The notes beneath the pieces are model-generated. The model had not been told where the DNA came from. It worked only from the letters and a program-made list of their open reading frames with translations, and did no database searches. The translations under genes were made by a program, and so were the position numbers. Shown in pieces: positions 38,901 through 49,984 of a stretch of 64,000 nt of DNA. Position 1 is the first letter of the stretch. Every line of letters begins with the position of its first letter. The DNA comes from Varroa destructor (Eukaryota > Arthropoda > Arachnida > Mesostigmata > Varroidae), in NCBI RefSeq assembly GCF_002443255.2, contig NW_019211459.1:2557751-2621750 (forward strand), written 5' to 3'.

Positions 38901-41900
38901 GTGTAGCGACAGGAACACCAGAAACAGGAAGAAAAAACGGTAGTTCCGCCTCCCGATACAGTTATTCACCCAAGGACAATGGTGGTCGAATGTCTCGACG
39001 CAGGCGTTACATACAGAACAGTGCGACACTCGAGGTGGCCTTGAAGGTATCACACAGACAAGCACGTAAAAACGAGTTGAGGATGACGTTGACGAAAAAT
39101 CAGAATAAAATCGTTTACTGCTACTACTACTTTTGGCCTTAACGGGCATTGTAAATAGAACGGGCATGAAGCTTACAAAAAAGTCAACAGGATAAAAGCA
39201 ACCGTTTCTATTGCTCTTACTTTTACTATTACTGGAGTATATTTCTACACATTTTGAAACTATCAGACGAAAAGGCCCTCACTATTGTTGGTATGGCATT
39301 TATATATGGCAATGGTGGTTTAACAGCCTCGCTGCGTTTGTCAAACATAGCCTTGTCACTGAATCACTTCTGTACAGATAATTTTCGTGTTATTTAACTT
39401 GACCATTAGCTGTTATTGAGGCATAACTTTATGGTAATATGGTAAGCTGTCATAAAGGTAGCGTATAACATGTCGTTCGCATTGTGAATCATCAACCGCA
39501 TCAGAACACTCAAAATTCACCAGTTTTGGTACAAATGTAATTACTTTAGTTAGAATAATGCAATTTGCATCGCGCTCAGTTACAGTGAATCTACTATTGG
39601 TTTAGTCGGATAAGGGCGTATGTATCTAGGACTGAGTTATACCTAAATGATCTCAACAAATTTGTGGTCATATTCTTGTTTAGCCCCACAAACGGTGAAC
39701 ACACTAGGCGCTATGTCAAATAGAACAAACATCTACTATCATGTAGCAACATCATAATTAGAATATTATGAATGCTCATAATATACACATATGCTAAATT
39801 ATTTACCGGTAGAATTGACATGTTGTGCACCACTTGAGTCGAACTGAAACGCCATTGATTTGGGTGTTCTTGTAAAGCGGGCACCGAAAGTCGTCATTGT
39901 CATTTGTTACAAATTTCTCTTTCGGAATGACACCTGGAATAGCCAGCCAAAATACATCGTTTTGCAAGGACCATTGCTCGTTAATCTAATATTTCGACGC
40001 GTATCGTCAATCTTAAACATTCCCTTAAACATATATATATATTACCCAAATAAATCCCTATTGTGCCGAATGCATATGGAAAGAGATGGCTTAGGCATAG
40101 TTATGGAGTGCACTGGACTTATTTTTCTCAGCTCTTCCTCAGCAACGATGGAGGATGGAAGACAATCGGATGTATGGTGTGTAACTTAGCTTTTAGTTGA
40201 AACCTCTAAACAAGAGAACAACTTGAAAGCTAAGACATACCGAAGTAAGCTTCTTTCGCTCAATCGCTCGCTTAAAAAGAAAATGTCTAAAAAATGTATT
40301 ATTACCACATTTTTCTGTTATTTTAATGTTTTGAAACAGTGCAATTTACCTGGATTGGTGAATGTAGCTAGCGCGAAGTTGATGACGACAAAAAATGTGA
40401 TTATGCCTTGGACGACATACACACTTTCGTGATACTCACTAGCAAGAGATGCACACCTGAAAAAGAAACACAAGATAACCACAGAAAACCAGCCTTATTC
40501 GTGGCTCTCTGAAATGTTTAATAATAGTACGATTTTTTACCGTAGTTATCAAACTTTTAAAGGTCACACCTTACTAGAACTGAGCGCAAATTAGCCCCGG
40601 ACTTGAATTGAATGCTCGGATAAAATCGTACGCGAGAACGCTTATACATTTTCCAAGGCAAATAAATAGAAATTGCCACAACATGTGTCAGTGGCAGACT
40701 CTAAGTTAGCTTGACGCTATGTCTCATTATTTCACACTTAGAATCAGTCAATGATTTTTCCATCGGCGATTCTCTTTTCTTCTATTAACAGTACTATATA
40801 GTGCTCTGTTACATTGTCGATACTGGGAACTCGACGTAGAGCACGGCAAGCTTGTTTCGCAAATAACGTCTTCAGAGATGGAATTATTCTGGTCTAATCT
40901 CTAACTTGATAGCAACGTTGTCTGTCTCACAACTACCTCGATCATTGCTGGTGAATGAGTAATGTATAGTAGTTCCACTGTTTATTAGCAGTGTCCACAA
41001 ACCACTAGTTAAATTGTCATAAGCAGACCGTGCTGTTTGTTTAAATGGTATATCCCGGGGCTAAGCGGGCAGCGCCAACAGAAATCAATTAGCAAAAGTG
41101 ACCTAATCATAGCCACGATGCAATTTTGTGTCAAACAGGAGCTGGAACTATTTTCCGTTAACCTCGAAGTTTTTGACTTACGCCTTGACCCTTGATACAC
41201 GTTGTGAGCAGATATAGTCGTATACAGGATCACATTAACTGTGTACGTAAATAGATCTAATACGAAAGTTCACCTGTACATATTTACGGCAGAGCTTTTA
41301 CCAGTGCTAGATTTGCGAGGAAAGCAGGTTTGAAAAAAATTGAATAAAACTACAGGAAATAATCTATTAAAAAGCACTATAAATCTTCCTGAAAGCCGAT
41401 ACTGTTAACGCAACACCAAATAGCTACATTAAGATGCAAAACTAAGAACTGGTAAATTTAATGTCTTTATAGCCCTCCCAAAACTTTGACATATTTAAAA
41501 TAAAAATAGAATCTTCGAATATATGCTCCACATAATTTTTGGGATTTTCGAAAGATTTTTTTCTGTATATGGCGGTAATGCTAGCAAACGCCATAACTGA
41601 ACGAATATGGGTATAATTCCGCATAGGTTGACTAAAGTGTGTTCTGACGCCTAATGCCTAAGCTAGCTATGTACAGTAATATGCACCTCTCAACCGAAAA
41701 CAATCAAATCAGAGTTCTAAAATACAGTGGGTATTTGACACTTATAGGTGTTTGTTATAGGAACTTCTTTAGGAATGGTTCGCTCTACCTTTAGCTGTCT
41801 AAAATGCAGTGTGTGCTAGGCAGCCAACTGAAGCTAAGCTCATTAAACAGAATTGCTTATTGTCCCCCCCAGTAATGATTACAGTAAATAAATTATTTCT

Positions 41901-44900
41901 TTGATCCATTTGCTAGTAACAGAATTCAGACTCGCGGGGAACTCAGTGGTGCGATGAAGAGGAGTAAATTAAAAAAAAATTTGTAACTTAAGCCCTCAAT
42001 ATTTTTGGTAATAGCAAGAGCGCTCAAATACTATGCAAGCTAAATTATTTCTTTCCTTCATATAAATTTTTCCATTCATAAACTCAACACCAACTAAACA
42101 CTTAATACATTTTTCTCGTTCTATCTAAATAGTCGTTACATGTGAATGAGGGTGTGTGTTTGTACTCAGGCGGATTGCTTAACTCTGTCTTACTGCTTGC
42201 GCCCGTAGTTACCACCGATACGTTGCCGTGTGTCTTGCACAGCTTAACACACAATCCACTAGATTGCGGTGGTATGCCTTTGGCCAGCACCCTTGGGTTT
42301 CTGTCACATTCACGGCAGAAAACATGTGAAGAGATAAGCGCTCATTGTAAGGTTGGCTTGAAGTAAGTAACGAGTTTTAATTGCCGATTCTCTACTTCAC
42401 CACATCAGCAACCAATCCATCATCGACGGGTGAACAGAACTTCTCACTATATGCAACGCCATCCGGTAGATATGCATACTCGCAAGCTGGAGTACAAGCT
42501 GTCCTGTTAATCTTGGTAGCAATAACGGTCCCCCAACCGAACTCCAAACAGACGTTGCAGCTTCGCTTACTACTGCTTGTGCTCCGCGCTTTAGGTTCGA
42601 ACGATTTTGCGGTAGCACCGTATTTTGACATGCTGCTACTACCAAAGACATACGTCGCGTGGTTTGCGCAAAATAACAGGCAGCTTTAAATGTGGCTACT
42701 TGTCGAGGATGGGGTTGTGTACAAAAATCTGCCGTGGCTTTAGGCTAGTTTCACTTCTCTCTTTACCGCTTTTCCCCGTCTTCCCCATTCTCCAATACAT
42801 GATCACTTCCTTATCGCATTCTGCAAATCAGCCGCTGCGTTCTTCACTACCGTTATGCCCATTTTCGTTCCCAACGAGTTTGACTAACTTCGATATTGAA
42901 AATAAATACGAACAGTCATAATATCGGCTGCCGAGAGAGAGAAGGCACGCGTAAGAACAGAGCAGGCAGTTCCGCTAGCTCTTCACTGAGAGCCTTGCTA
43001 TTGTATACCTTTATGTAATTTGGAAATTTTCGAGTATCTTGACGAAAGATTCCGGTAGCAAACATTGATATTTCATATGTATGTACTACGCATAACAAAT
43101 TCATACTAAATTGAAGTTGCTCAACTAAATCCAGTCAGGACGGGCGAACAAATAGTTCGGACAACTTATAAGTATATTTCAGTCAGACCAAACAGTTTTA
43201 CACAAATGACTTCAGTATTGATAGCTAATTTTGCACATAAACACTTTTAGCAACAGAATAATGTTAAATCTAACAGGCGGCGATAACAGTAATTATTTAA
43301 GATGTTTTTTTTATGTTTTGTAACTGGTTTTTAGAATTTTAGTGAAGGTAACATTACCACCTTTTCTGACAATTTTTGATACTATAGTTATAGTTTCGAG
43401 AAATACTTCTTATAACTCAAATTATATCCAAGCCAGCCAAATATGATATATATGAGGTATTATTTTAATAATAAGATATATTTTTTGAAACCGTTAGTCA
43501 TTTGGGAGTCCAAATCATTACTAGAACCACAGTCCGTTTCTGAACTAAACCATGCAAAAATTCTTCTTAAATGCAACGATTATAACGTCTGATTATAACG
43601 TCTTGATGATTCATGGAAAATAATTATAGGAGCATCAGTACACCCCTCACGTTGTTAACCACGCTGCCATATTCAACGTGGTTCAGTTCTTGCCAATCCG
43701 ACATTCGACGTAATTTAGTTACTACAAGTGAGATCGGCTTTTCCTATTTCTGTTTTTCGTTCATTATTCGTTCTGGTTTGGTTCAAATTTACTCTTTAAT
43801 CAGTGTTTTTCAATAACATTTTTCTACTGGCCAATTTCCCTCCCATAACATCTTTAATCAATAGGACCAACACATCCTTGCAGATGTTTCTTAACTTAGC
43901 ATCATCACTCATGGAGCTTCTATGCTCCGTATAAAGTTGGCTCTGCACAGCAGATCACAATCAGATAAGCACATATGAAGAATTATCTGATTAGTATATT
44001 TAACAATAATACCTATTTACTTAAAAACTTGAGTATTTACTTACTTTATACATTATATCGATATATTATTATAATAATGTATTTATTATAATTTGACTAC
44101 ACTTATTCGGCGAAATGCCCTCATGTCACGGCCAATACACTTTAGCGCTGTGTAGGCCTCTTCGTGATCTCCTCTGGTATGTGCCCTGGCGCCCATGAAT
44201 GACTTACAAATTGATGCGCCGCGAGGTTAGCATCAAAGTTTGTAGACATCCGAGTTCGTAGGCTAACAATTTTGCGAGCTGCATTCCCGTCGTTGAACCT
44301 GATAGTCCCCACAAAGTGCGGAGTTAGCACAGTTCGCGGACAATTCGACTAGCAAACGCCAGATAGTCTATATAGTCTCGCACTATCCGGATCACCTTAT
44401 TCTCGTTGCGACAAGAAAAAGAGCAAAAGGTGCTGACCTTGCCGTTCTCGGAAAGCTTCCCAAGAACACATTAAACTTAAATACATACCCATCTTATGTA
44501 GCAAAGACCGCTTGACAGTCGCGAACCCTCTGAACGCCTTGTTAGCCCTTCTGTAATGGTTGAAAAACTGAGAAGTTTTTCTAGACAGAAGGAACGCGTA
44601 CACACAGTTCCACTTTAAATCTCTTATCTCCCTTGCACCGGTCCTCAAACCGAACCAAGCGCTGGTCATTACGTGCTGATACATATACGCCCTTTTAGAA
44701 GTTGGTCTGGTAGTTATTTCTATTTTTTCGGGAATCGCCTATAGTTCTCCGACCGTCGCTTGGGTTTCCTTTCGTTGAATTACACTAGTGGGGATTTTAA
44801 ATCAGTCAGGCGTTTATGGAGCTCTTCCGTGGCTTCGACCATATTCCCAACGATTCGTTCATTGCTACCATTTAGATTTCGCTGTTGCTTGCCAAGGACG

Positions 44901-47857
44901 GACACTTCCCAGCCACTTATTCCGTGTGATTAACGATTTCTTAAACGATTATTCATTCGTATATTTATATTATAATAACTGATCCATCAAAATAAATAGG
45001 TAGAAGCAGGAGCTGGCTTGTAGCTAAAGTGGCGGTGCAAAAAGGTACGTTACTAGACATTTATAGGAAAAAAGGTGTATAAATAATGGCTATTGAGATG
45101 TATTTATTTTCCATAACAATGAAAGAATATCATTTATCGGGATTCGTTATTAGCTATTTTTTAGACTGAAAAATGATGAAGGGTGCCTTACACATTATAA
45201 CAATAAACCGTATAATTATGCTTCTAGGCTAAAAAATATATTGGGCATAGGTAATTCATGGTCATCTATCAAACAAAGGTAATTCAGGTCTTTATTTGTA
45301 ATTCTGTAGAGTATTTCTGAACGAACAAAAAAGGAAAGAAAATTCAAAGAAGAATTATGTCCTATATTGCGAAGCCCATTTGAATTTCAGAAGGTATAAA
45401 GTAGATTACAATGTAAGGCAATGATATATTTTTGTCCCTATAGGGCATATCACCGGCGCGGAACGCCGTACCTGCACGTATGTTTCTCAGGAAGCAATTG
45501 CTCTATGCACGATGTAAACCTGAGTATCGCAAGCAGCTTACCAGAATGCATGTGAATAAGAAGTATAGTGCTCGGTATGTCGAGATCTATCAAAATGAAA
45601 CATTGTTCCTTCGATGATCGCAAAACCTTGCCGTTGACAAATACACCCGTAATTTATTATAATACCAGCAGCTTTTATGGACTCTGTTTTAGGTGCTCTT
45701 AAAGGCAAGACCATGCCACCATATAAAAAAAATGCACACACACACATCCTCCCCCATCCCTTTTTCTCTATAATTTTAGGGCAATCCGTCGAATACTATG
45801 GCAACATAACCCCCATTGAAGATGCCCTCTGGGATATAGACGTTAGGACATGACTAGCGATTCCGTAACGTACCAATGACCGCTGTCTGAAAGCCACAAC
45901 CGCCAACTTCAGATGACTTTATTCAAATTGAGTTGCCATTGCCACTCTATTTAGAACCAAAACAGATTGTTCCCTCGCCATGAAAAGTGCAACTAAAAAC
46001 CGTACGATTTTTATGTACCACGTCGAGTATGATATATGTGTCGATTTACTCGTACCACGATTTACATTTTTCTACCTTCGATATTATCTTTACGTCATAT
46101 TCCTAAACGAAACAATCCTATGAAAAACAGTACCACTCTCCTAAAAGAAGTAATTTATCTAAAAGTTTATTGAAACTAATAAATTATTATCAAGAATGCC
46201 GTGTAATTTAGAAAGTAATAATAATACTAGGTGCACAGGGAGCTGAATTATTCTAATACGAGAGAATTCTCTTGATGTCCTCCGGCTAATTTTAGGTAGG
46301 TCTAAGTCTAAAATCCCCTTCAAACAGAAAATTTTCATTTTTGCTAAGCAACAAAAAGAATTTTACGACGAAACTTGCGATTGTCTAGAACAAAGCAACG
46401 GCTCATTGACCTTTGGTGACACCCTAGAAGGAAGAAATAAAACCATTTGTGACTAATTTAGTACAAGCTAAAAGTAAATAAAAATAGAAAAGTGGCCAAT
46501 ACAGTCGCATCATTAGAAACTTTGACGCATGAAGGCCGCATCCCGGACTACCAATCCAGGATTCCCATTCACGTCAAGGAAGATACAACACCAAAGAGAG
46601 TGATACATTCAAAGCAGACTTACTACACAAGACAGCATTTACTGTTTGGGATGAATGCTACATTATTAGAGTAGAGGCCTTCGAAAGTGCTGTTCAAACG
46701 CTTTGCGATATATGCAGTAAAAATGAATCTTTAGGAGGAATCCTAATATGTGTTCAGACGACTCGTGTCAAGTACTATCAGTAGTCGAACGAGGTAGCCA
46801 TATCGATATGGAAAACATCTGTATTAAAAAATCGTATCTGCAGAGGCACTTTTAAATATACAGTTTAATCATTGATTGAACGAGGTTAACGCTAAAAACT
46901 TTATGCTAGTAAATAAATTATACTGCCCGATAAAATTCGAATTACAACGGGATTCTACTGCACAATATACCGGCCTTATCTACTCGTCGATATCATTCGA
47001 AAATTCTGTAGACATCTTGGAAAATCGTGAAAAGTATCACTCGTACAATCAAGTAACAGAAGATGCCGATACCACGCACCTTCCCACCGAATTTCTTGAC
47101 AGTATTGAGATGTCCAGATTGCTGTTTTATAACCTATAACTAGAAATCAATCATCCATATGAGAAAATTCACTCCTCCTAAAAATTTGTAACCACACAAG
47201 CATGAGAGCTTATGATTTGTAAAACTATCTTTTTACACCGAAGACTACAAGCAATAACTTTACGGATTACATCCTTACGCTTCCTTCTAAATATTTCAGG
47301 ACATAATATAGTCCCAATTCAGCGACGTCAATTTCCAGCATAATTACACTGTACGATGGCGCTTCACAGAACACAAAAACAGACAATATAAGACGCCTTA
47401 ATGGCTACCAAAAAATCCGCATTTAGTCGCGGTCAATTTGATGCTACTTTCAATCACGTGAAAAATTCCCCGCAGCGTCAAGGAGTTCATAAAGAACAAG
47501 AAACAATCGCTCTATTTGTATGAAGAAAAAGAAAAGACCTCTTATTCATAAATCTACATTCACGTATGCACGGCAGAAAACCCTAAAGTCTGGACCTGAA
47601 GCCTTGATGCTACTACGCCAATAGCATAAATCATCTAATAACAAGACTGTAGAACAAAACTCAAAATGAGAAAAAAGTGAAAAAAAGAAGTGTTTGGTTT
47701 TTCAGGGCTCCCAAGGCTAAAGCACCAAATTAATTTTGAGAAACCTCAGAATAAAACGGAATTTCAGTTTCAAATATGATTAGCCTTTTAACTTAGCACA
47801 GACAAAATATAATGTTTTCAATACAAAAACAGGTGCGGGCAAACCTACGCTTTTGTT

Positions 47858-47902
<45 letters not shown>

Positions 47903-49984
47903 GGGTATGTAGATGGCGTAAGTGCTAAAGGTCATTTTTTTCCAGATTGTTATAATTTGCTATAATAACGATAAAGATTTGTAACAATCAGCATGGAAAA
48001 CGCCAACAAGCAATAATGATACTAATAAATAATGCATAAGCTTGTGTTTATGCAGCCTGTTTTGAATCACATACTTACACGAAGTAGTCAAAATGGATTC
48101 TGATTTCTTAATTTTGAAACCTTGTTGGTAATACCTAAACATACTTCTCACGTAGTTAGAACAAGTATCACACACCGAGCTGAGTCGTCGATGTATTAAA
48201 TATCAGCACGTTAAAAATGAAGTAATAATTTAGTCACGGAGGGACGCATTACTTCGCTGTTGATGAACGGACGAATCTATTGAATGATGTCCAATAATGC
48301 TCATAAGCAGTACAGAACTTGCTTCCACCATTAACAAGCACTGTGCCTGCGTTTTACATGAATAGATAAATGAAGGATTTCGTGGAAGCGTCACCGGTGT
48401 TTCAGAGCACTTTCAGAACACACAGAGAAAACTAGAACCATATCACCTAAATTAGATAGACCGCGCTACCAACATTATTCAATAAGACATATGCTGAAAC
48501 AAAATAATACAGTAGTAAACCGAGCACTAACGTCTTCTGATATCATTAGCGGTTTCTATAATAGCCGAAAAGACTGCATATATTGCATAACGAAATTGTA
48601 TTTTATATCGTTTCTTCGAACGCCTACGGTTCGAATTTTTTTAGCTATTATACTAAATCTATGGCTGAACTATATTGTCATCGACCATAACAAACTATTA
48701 TTTTCGATCGACTTTGGTCCGTCATTGCACGACGTTCTTAACTTTGTGGTTCGATTTTGTTTGTCAGTATTCGCAGTATTCAACAACGTATCCAACCAAA
48801 GGATGGGGAAAACAGCAATCACTAAGGGATCTCAAACTAATAATCACGACCGTTGCTTGGTCATTATTGTTATGACCGGTATTCCATAATGCAGTCGTGA
48901 AACACTAATACCTGTTAACTTAGTAAGCAGTACTGTTTGTCCAACGCCACTTGATCCTTAAAGTTGTATGTGAAAATCTTAAGTAAGTATCCCAGATTAA
49001 AATTATCGCATTCGATTTTTGGTTCAGCGCGTTGTCTAGTAATTGAAGCATTTATCTAACATTTTTTGGTAATTACAAGTATTATCGTTTTAGCTATAAA
49101 TACAACTTAGTGTAATATTTAAATTCTACTAGAAATATTTGTACTTGTCGAGTTGTGTAAATTATGAACGAATTATTTTTTAGTCTTTGTGTCTAGTATA
49201 CCTATGACTCATCTAAGCGATGAGTTGTACGTTTTTTGTCTTGCGTTTTTGGTACTTGCCGCCGCGAGAGTTTCCGCCTCACTCACTTGTTTCGTTAGTT
49301 CGAAATGTGCAAGACTTCATGAGGATGCTAACTAGCTGAAAATGCGTTACAACGCTATATAAAACCGGTGCTGTTCAGGCATGGAACTCTTCCGTTCGTA
49401 AAATAATCTGACTGCAAACTAAATTATACCTTACAATATCTCACCTCGTTATAGTAGTGTGGCGCGCACGAGGCGAATTATCAGAAAGGAAATTGTAAAA
49501 TTCAATTTGTTAAATAATGGTTGACTGTACACATTTTGAGCAGAACCGTGGTAACAATTAGCAGAAGACTTTAGGTCCATTTTAGACTTTATGACAGTTT
49601 TATCGATAGCATCGCATTGTTTTAAGTACAGAAAAAGTCAATTAAACTTAGCAGAAATACGGTCCAGTTGTGATGTCCTGCAAGATTGTTTCCGTTAGTT
49701 GTGTTTTTAGTATGAGAAACTATTGTTAAACTGCTATTGTTAAACTTTAGTCGCAGTCTACCTATCAAGCTATTATATTTATGTATACAGAACTTGCGTA
49801 AGAAGAAATGGAAGAACTATGCTGACAGCAACATATAAATATGATTAATTATATATTCTTATTTTAATTATTAATATTATTCTACTTACGGAAAGGCGAA
49901 GAAGATTCCGGTCGCAACAACCAGCAGCAGCCATGCGGCCATCGCCGGTATAAATCGGGTCCGGCTTTTACATCGGCCTGCCAT
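29855..49984 (-). CDS. ZDHH8-like: DHHC palmitoyltransferase, ZDHHC5/8 type (10 coding exons)
   Basis: This gene encodes a protein S-acyltransferase of the ZDHHC5/8 group, which transfers palmitate to cysteines of membrane and synaptic proteins. Coding exons in order are 49984-49890, 40456-40350, 39933-39807, 39039-38747, 38401-38304, 32758-32595, 32259-32023, 31011-30798, 30596-30293 and 29910-29855, giving 564 codons plus stop with phases matching at every junction. Four membrane segments lie at about residues 12-31, 45-65, 140-165 and 210-232. The zinc-binding cysteine-rich domain ends in DHHC at 128-131 (catalytic Cys131), followed by [24 protein letters not shown] (TTxE motif) and [12 protein letters not shown] follow TM4. 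The long cytosolic tail is Ser/Thr/Asn/Gln-rich with a Q9 run and ends NYEISV, like the type II PDZ ligand of vertebrate ZDHHC5/8. The luminal loop between TM3 and TM4 is long and carries NGT and NAT sequons. Confidence 0.94.
30293..30596 (-). CDS. ZDHH8-like: ZDHHC8-like coding exon 9 (poly-Q tail)
   Basis: This tail segment, from [13 protein letters not shown] to KQQLMTPG, contains a nine-glutamine run encoded mainly by CAA/CAG, visible on the plus strand as a TTG/CTG repeat. It ends in phase 1 at a GTACGT donor; reading through would stop three codons later. Confidence 0.84.
30798..31011 (-). CDS. ZDHH8-like: ZDHHC8-like coding exon 8 (cytosolic tail)
   Basis: This is a Ser/Thr/Asn/Gly-rich tail segment, from [11 protein letters not shown] to TGSLSRK, with Asn runs. 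It starts with one base of a split codon after AATAG and ends in phase 0 at GTAATT. Confidence 0.82.
31385..31410. repeat. (TA)n microsatellite
   Basis: A TA run within an intron of the palmitoyltransferase gene. Confidence 0.9.
32023..32259 (-). CDS. ZDHH8-like: ZDHHC8-like coding exon 7 (cytosolic tail)
   Basis: This is a low-complexity cytosolic tail rich in Ala, Ser and Gln. The frame hits TGA shortly after the chosen GTGAGC donor. Splicing there, in phase 2, keeps the frame into exon 8, whereas reading on would end the protein before its PDZ ligand. Confidence 0.8.
32595..32758 (-). CDS. ZDHH8-like: ZDHHC8-like coding exon 6
   Basis: This exon encodes [16 protein letters not shown], directly equivalent to [12 protein letters not shown] of vertebrate ZDHHC5/8, followed by a basic cytosolic stretch ending VVYTDNK. 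It is phase 0 in and phase 2 out, with a GTACGC donor. It lies 5.5 kb downstream of exon 5. Confidence 0.92.
32759..38303 (-). other. Palmitoyltransferase intron 5
   Basis: A 5.5-kb intron between exons 5 and 6. It has the hairpin at 34731, several plus-strand ORFs of 60-110 codons (33.3-35.3 kb) and minus-strand ORFs (36.4-37.3 kb). None is assignable to a family. Confidence 0.6.
34731..34760. repeat. 30-nt hairpin
   Basis: ACTGACACTTTT and AAAAGTGTCAGT flank GTATGT, a perfect 12-bp stem. A related TCTGACACTTTA occurs about 15 nt downstream. It lies in an intron of the palmitoyltransferase gene. Confidence 0.8.
38304..38401 (-). CDS. ZDHH8-like: ZDHHC8-like coding exon 5
   Basis: This exon encodes membrane segment 4 ([20 protein letters not shown]) and then ARGRTTNEQ, the TTxE motif typical of ZDHHC5/8. 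It begins with two bases of a split Gly codon and ends in phase 0. Confidence 0.93.
38747..39039 (-). CDS. ZDHH8-like: ZDHHC8-like coding exon 4 (DHHC active site)
   Basis: This exon carries [10 protein letters not shown] and [18 protein letters not shown], then membrane segment 3 and a long luminal loop. The frame remains open past the chosen donor, but only G|GTACGT leaves the one-base phase that the next exon needs. Confidence 0.95.
39807..39933 (-). CDS. ZDHH8-like: ZDHHC8-like coding exon 3
   Basis: This exon encodes [20 protein letters not shown] and then [19 protein letters not shown], the first cysteine pair of the zinc-binding domain. It starts with two bases and ends with two bases of split codons. 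Confidence 0.93.
40350..40456 (-). CDS. ZDHH8-like: ZDHHC8-like coding exon 2
   Basis: This exon joins exon 1 to give [14 protein letters not shown], then a second membrane segment ending ALATFTNPG, equivalent to the ATFMDPG region of vertebrate ZDHHC8. It is separated from exon 1 by a 9.4-kb intron. Confidence 0.9.
42102..42341 (-). CDS. Putative cysteine-rich protein, exon B
   Basis: A 79-codon minus-strand frame with [20 protein letters not shown], then CVKLC and a later lone C. It repeats the cysteine layout of the frame 50 nt upstream (42392-42685). The join between the two is unresolved: candidate donors and acceptors exist, but their phases do not clearly agree. It could be two exons of one nested secreted protein or a decayed duplication. 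Confidence 0.33.
   Translation of the reverse strand, partial: ALISSHVFCRECDRNPRVLAKGIPPQSSGLCVKLCKTHGNVSVVTTGASSKTELSNPPEYKHTPSFTCNDYLDRTRKMY
42392..42685 (-). CDS. Putative cysteine-rich protein, exon A
   Basis: A 97-codon minus-strand frame within intron 1 of the palmitoyltransferase gene. Cysteines fall as CLLFC, then after 36 residues CNVC, after 17 residues CTPAC, after 15 residues C. The neighbouring frame at 42102-42341 has CREC, 18 residues, CVKLC, 32 residues, C, so the two look like repeats of one module, C-x2-C-x17/18-C-x3-C. The frame closes at TAG just after GTG|GTGAAG, a possible donor. No signal peptide or start was identified. The opposite strand is also open, but the cysteine spacing favours this one. 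The family is not recognised. Confidence 0.35.
   Translation of the reverse strand, partial: SCLLFCANHATYVFGSSSMSKYGATAKSFEPKARSTSSSKRSCNVCLEFGWGTVIATKINRTACTPACEYAYLPDGVAYSEKFCSPVDDGLVADVVK
44208..44348 (-). CDS. Putative exon, unidentified
   Basis: A 47-codon minus-strand frame, [20 protein letters not shown] through ANLAAHQF, lies exactly between a TTTGCTAG acceptor and a GTAAGT donor, phase 0 at both ends. The DNA is GC-rich for the region. Adjacent sequence (44110-44690) is open in several frames, so the reading is uncertain. The product is not recognised. Confidence 0.25.
46290..47523 (+). pseudogene. Helitron-type PIF1-like helicase relic
   Basis: This is a degraded PIF1-family helicase of the kind carried by Helitron rolling-circle transposons, inside intron 1 of the palmitoyltransferase gene and antisense to it. 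Pieces appear in family order but in different frames. They are [19 protein letters not shown] leading to a ruined Walker A (EGRNKT) near 46.42 kb; [14 protein letters not shown] near 46.57 kb; [13 protein letters not shown] (Walker B) near 46.64 kb; [13 protein letters not shown] near 46.69 kb; [20 protein letters not shown] near 46.8 kb; [20 protein letters not shown] ending near 47.14 kb; RRQFPA with [11 protein letters not shown] near 47.37 kb; and [19 protein letters not shown] near 47.45 kb, equivalent to FSHGQLYVACSRV. Several frameshifts and stops separate them, and Walker A is lost, so it is not functional. No Helitron termini were identified. Confidence 0.85.
47861..47896. repeat. 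(TA)n microsatellite
   Basis: A TA run of about 18 units, 340 bp downstream of the helicase relic. Confidence 0.95.
49890..49984 (-). CDS. ZDHH8-like: ZDHHC8-like coding exon 1 (start codon)
   Basis: This exon encodes [14 protein letters not shown] and then the first membrane segment, ending FFAF. The GTAAGT donor is strong and phase is 2. An in-frame TGA lies upstream with no other ATG between, so this start is fixed. Confidence 0.88.

Larger units (their letters stand above)
40457..49889 (-). other. Palmitoyltransferase intron 1
   Basis: A 9.4-kb intron. It contains the cysteine-rich frames (42.1-42.7 kb), the multi-frame patch (44.1-44.7 kb), the helicase relic (46.3-47.5 kb) and a TA run. 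A 132-codon hydrophobic plus-strand ORF at 48491-48889 is AT-rich and unrecognised. Confidence 0.7.
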
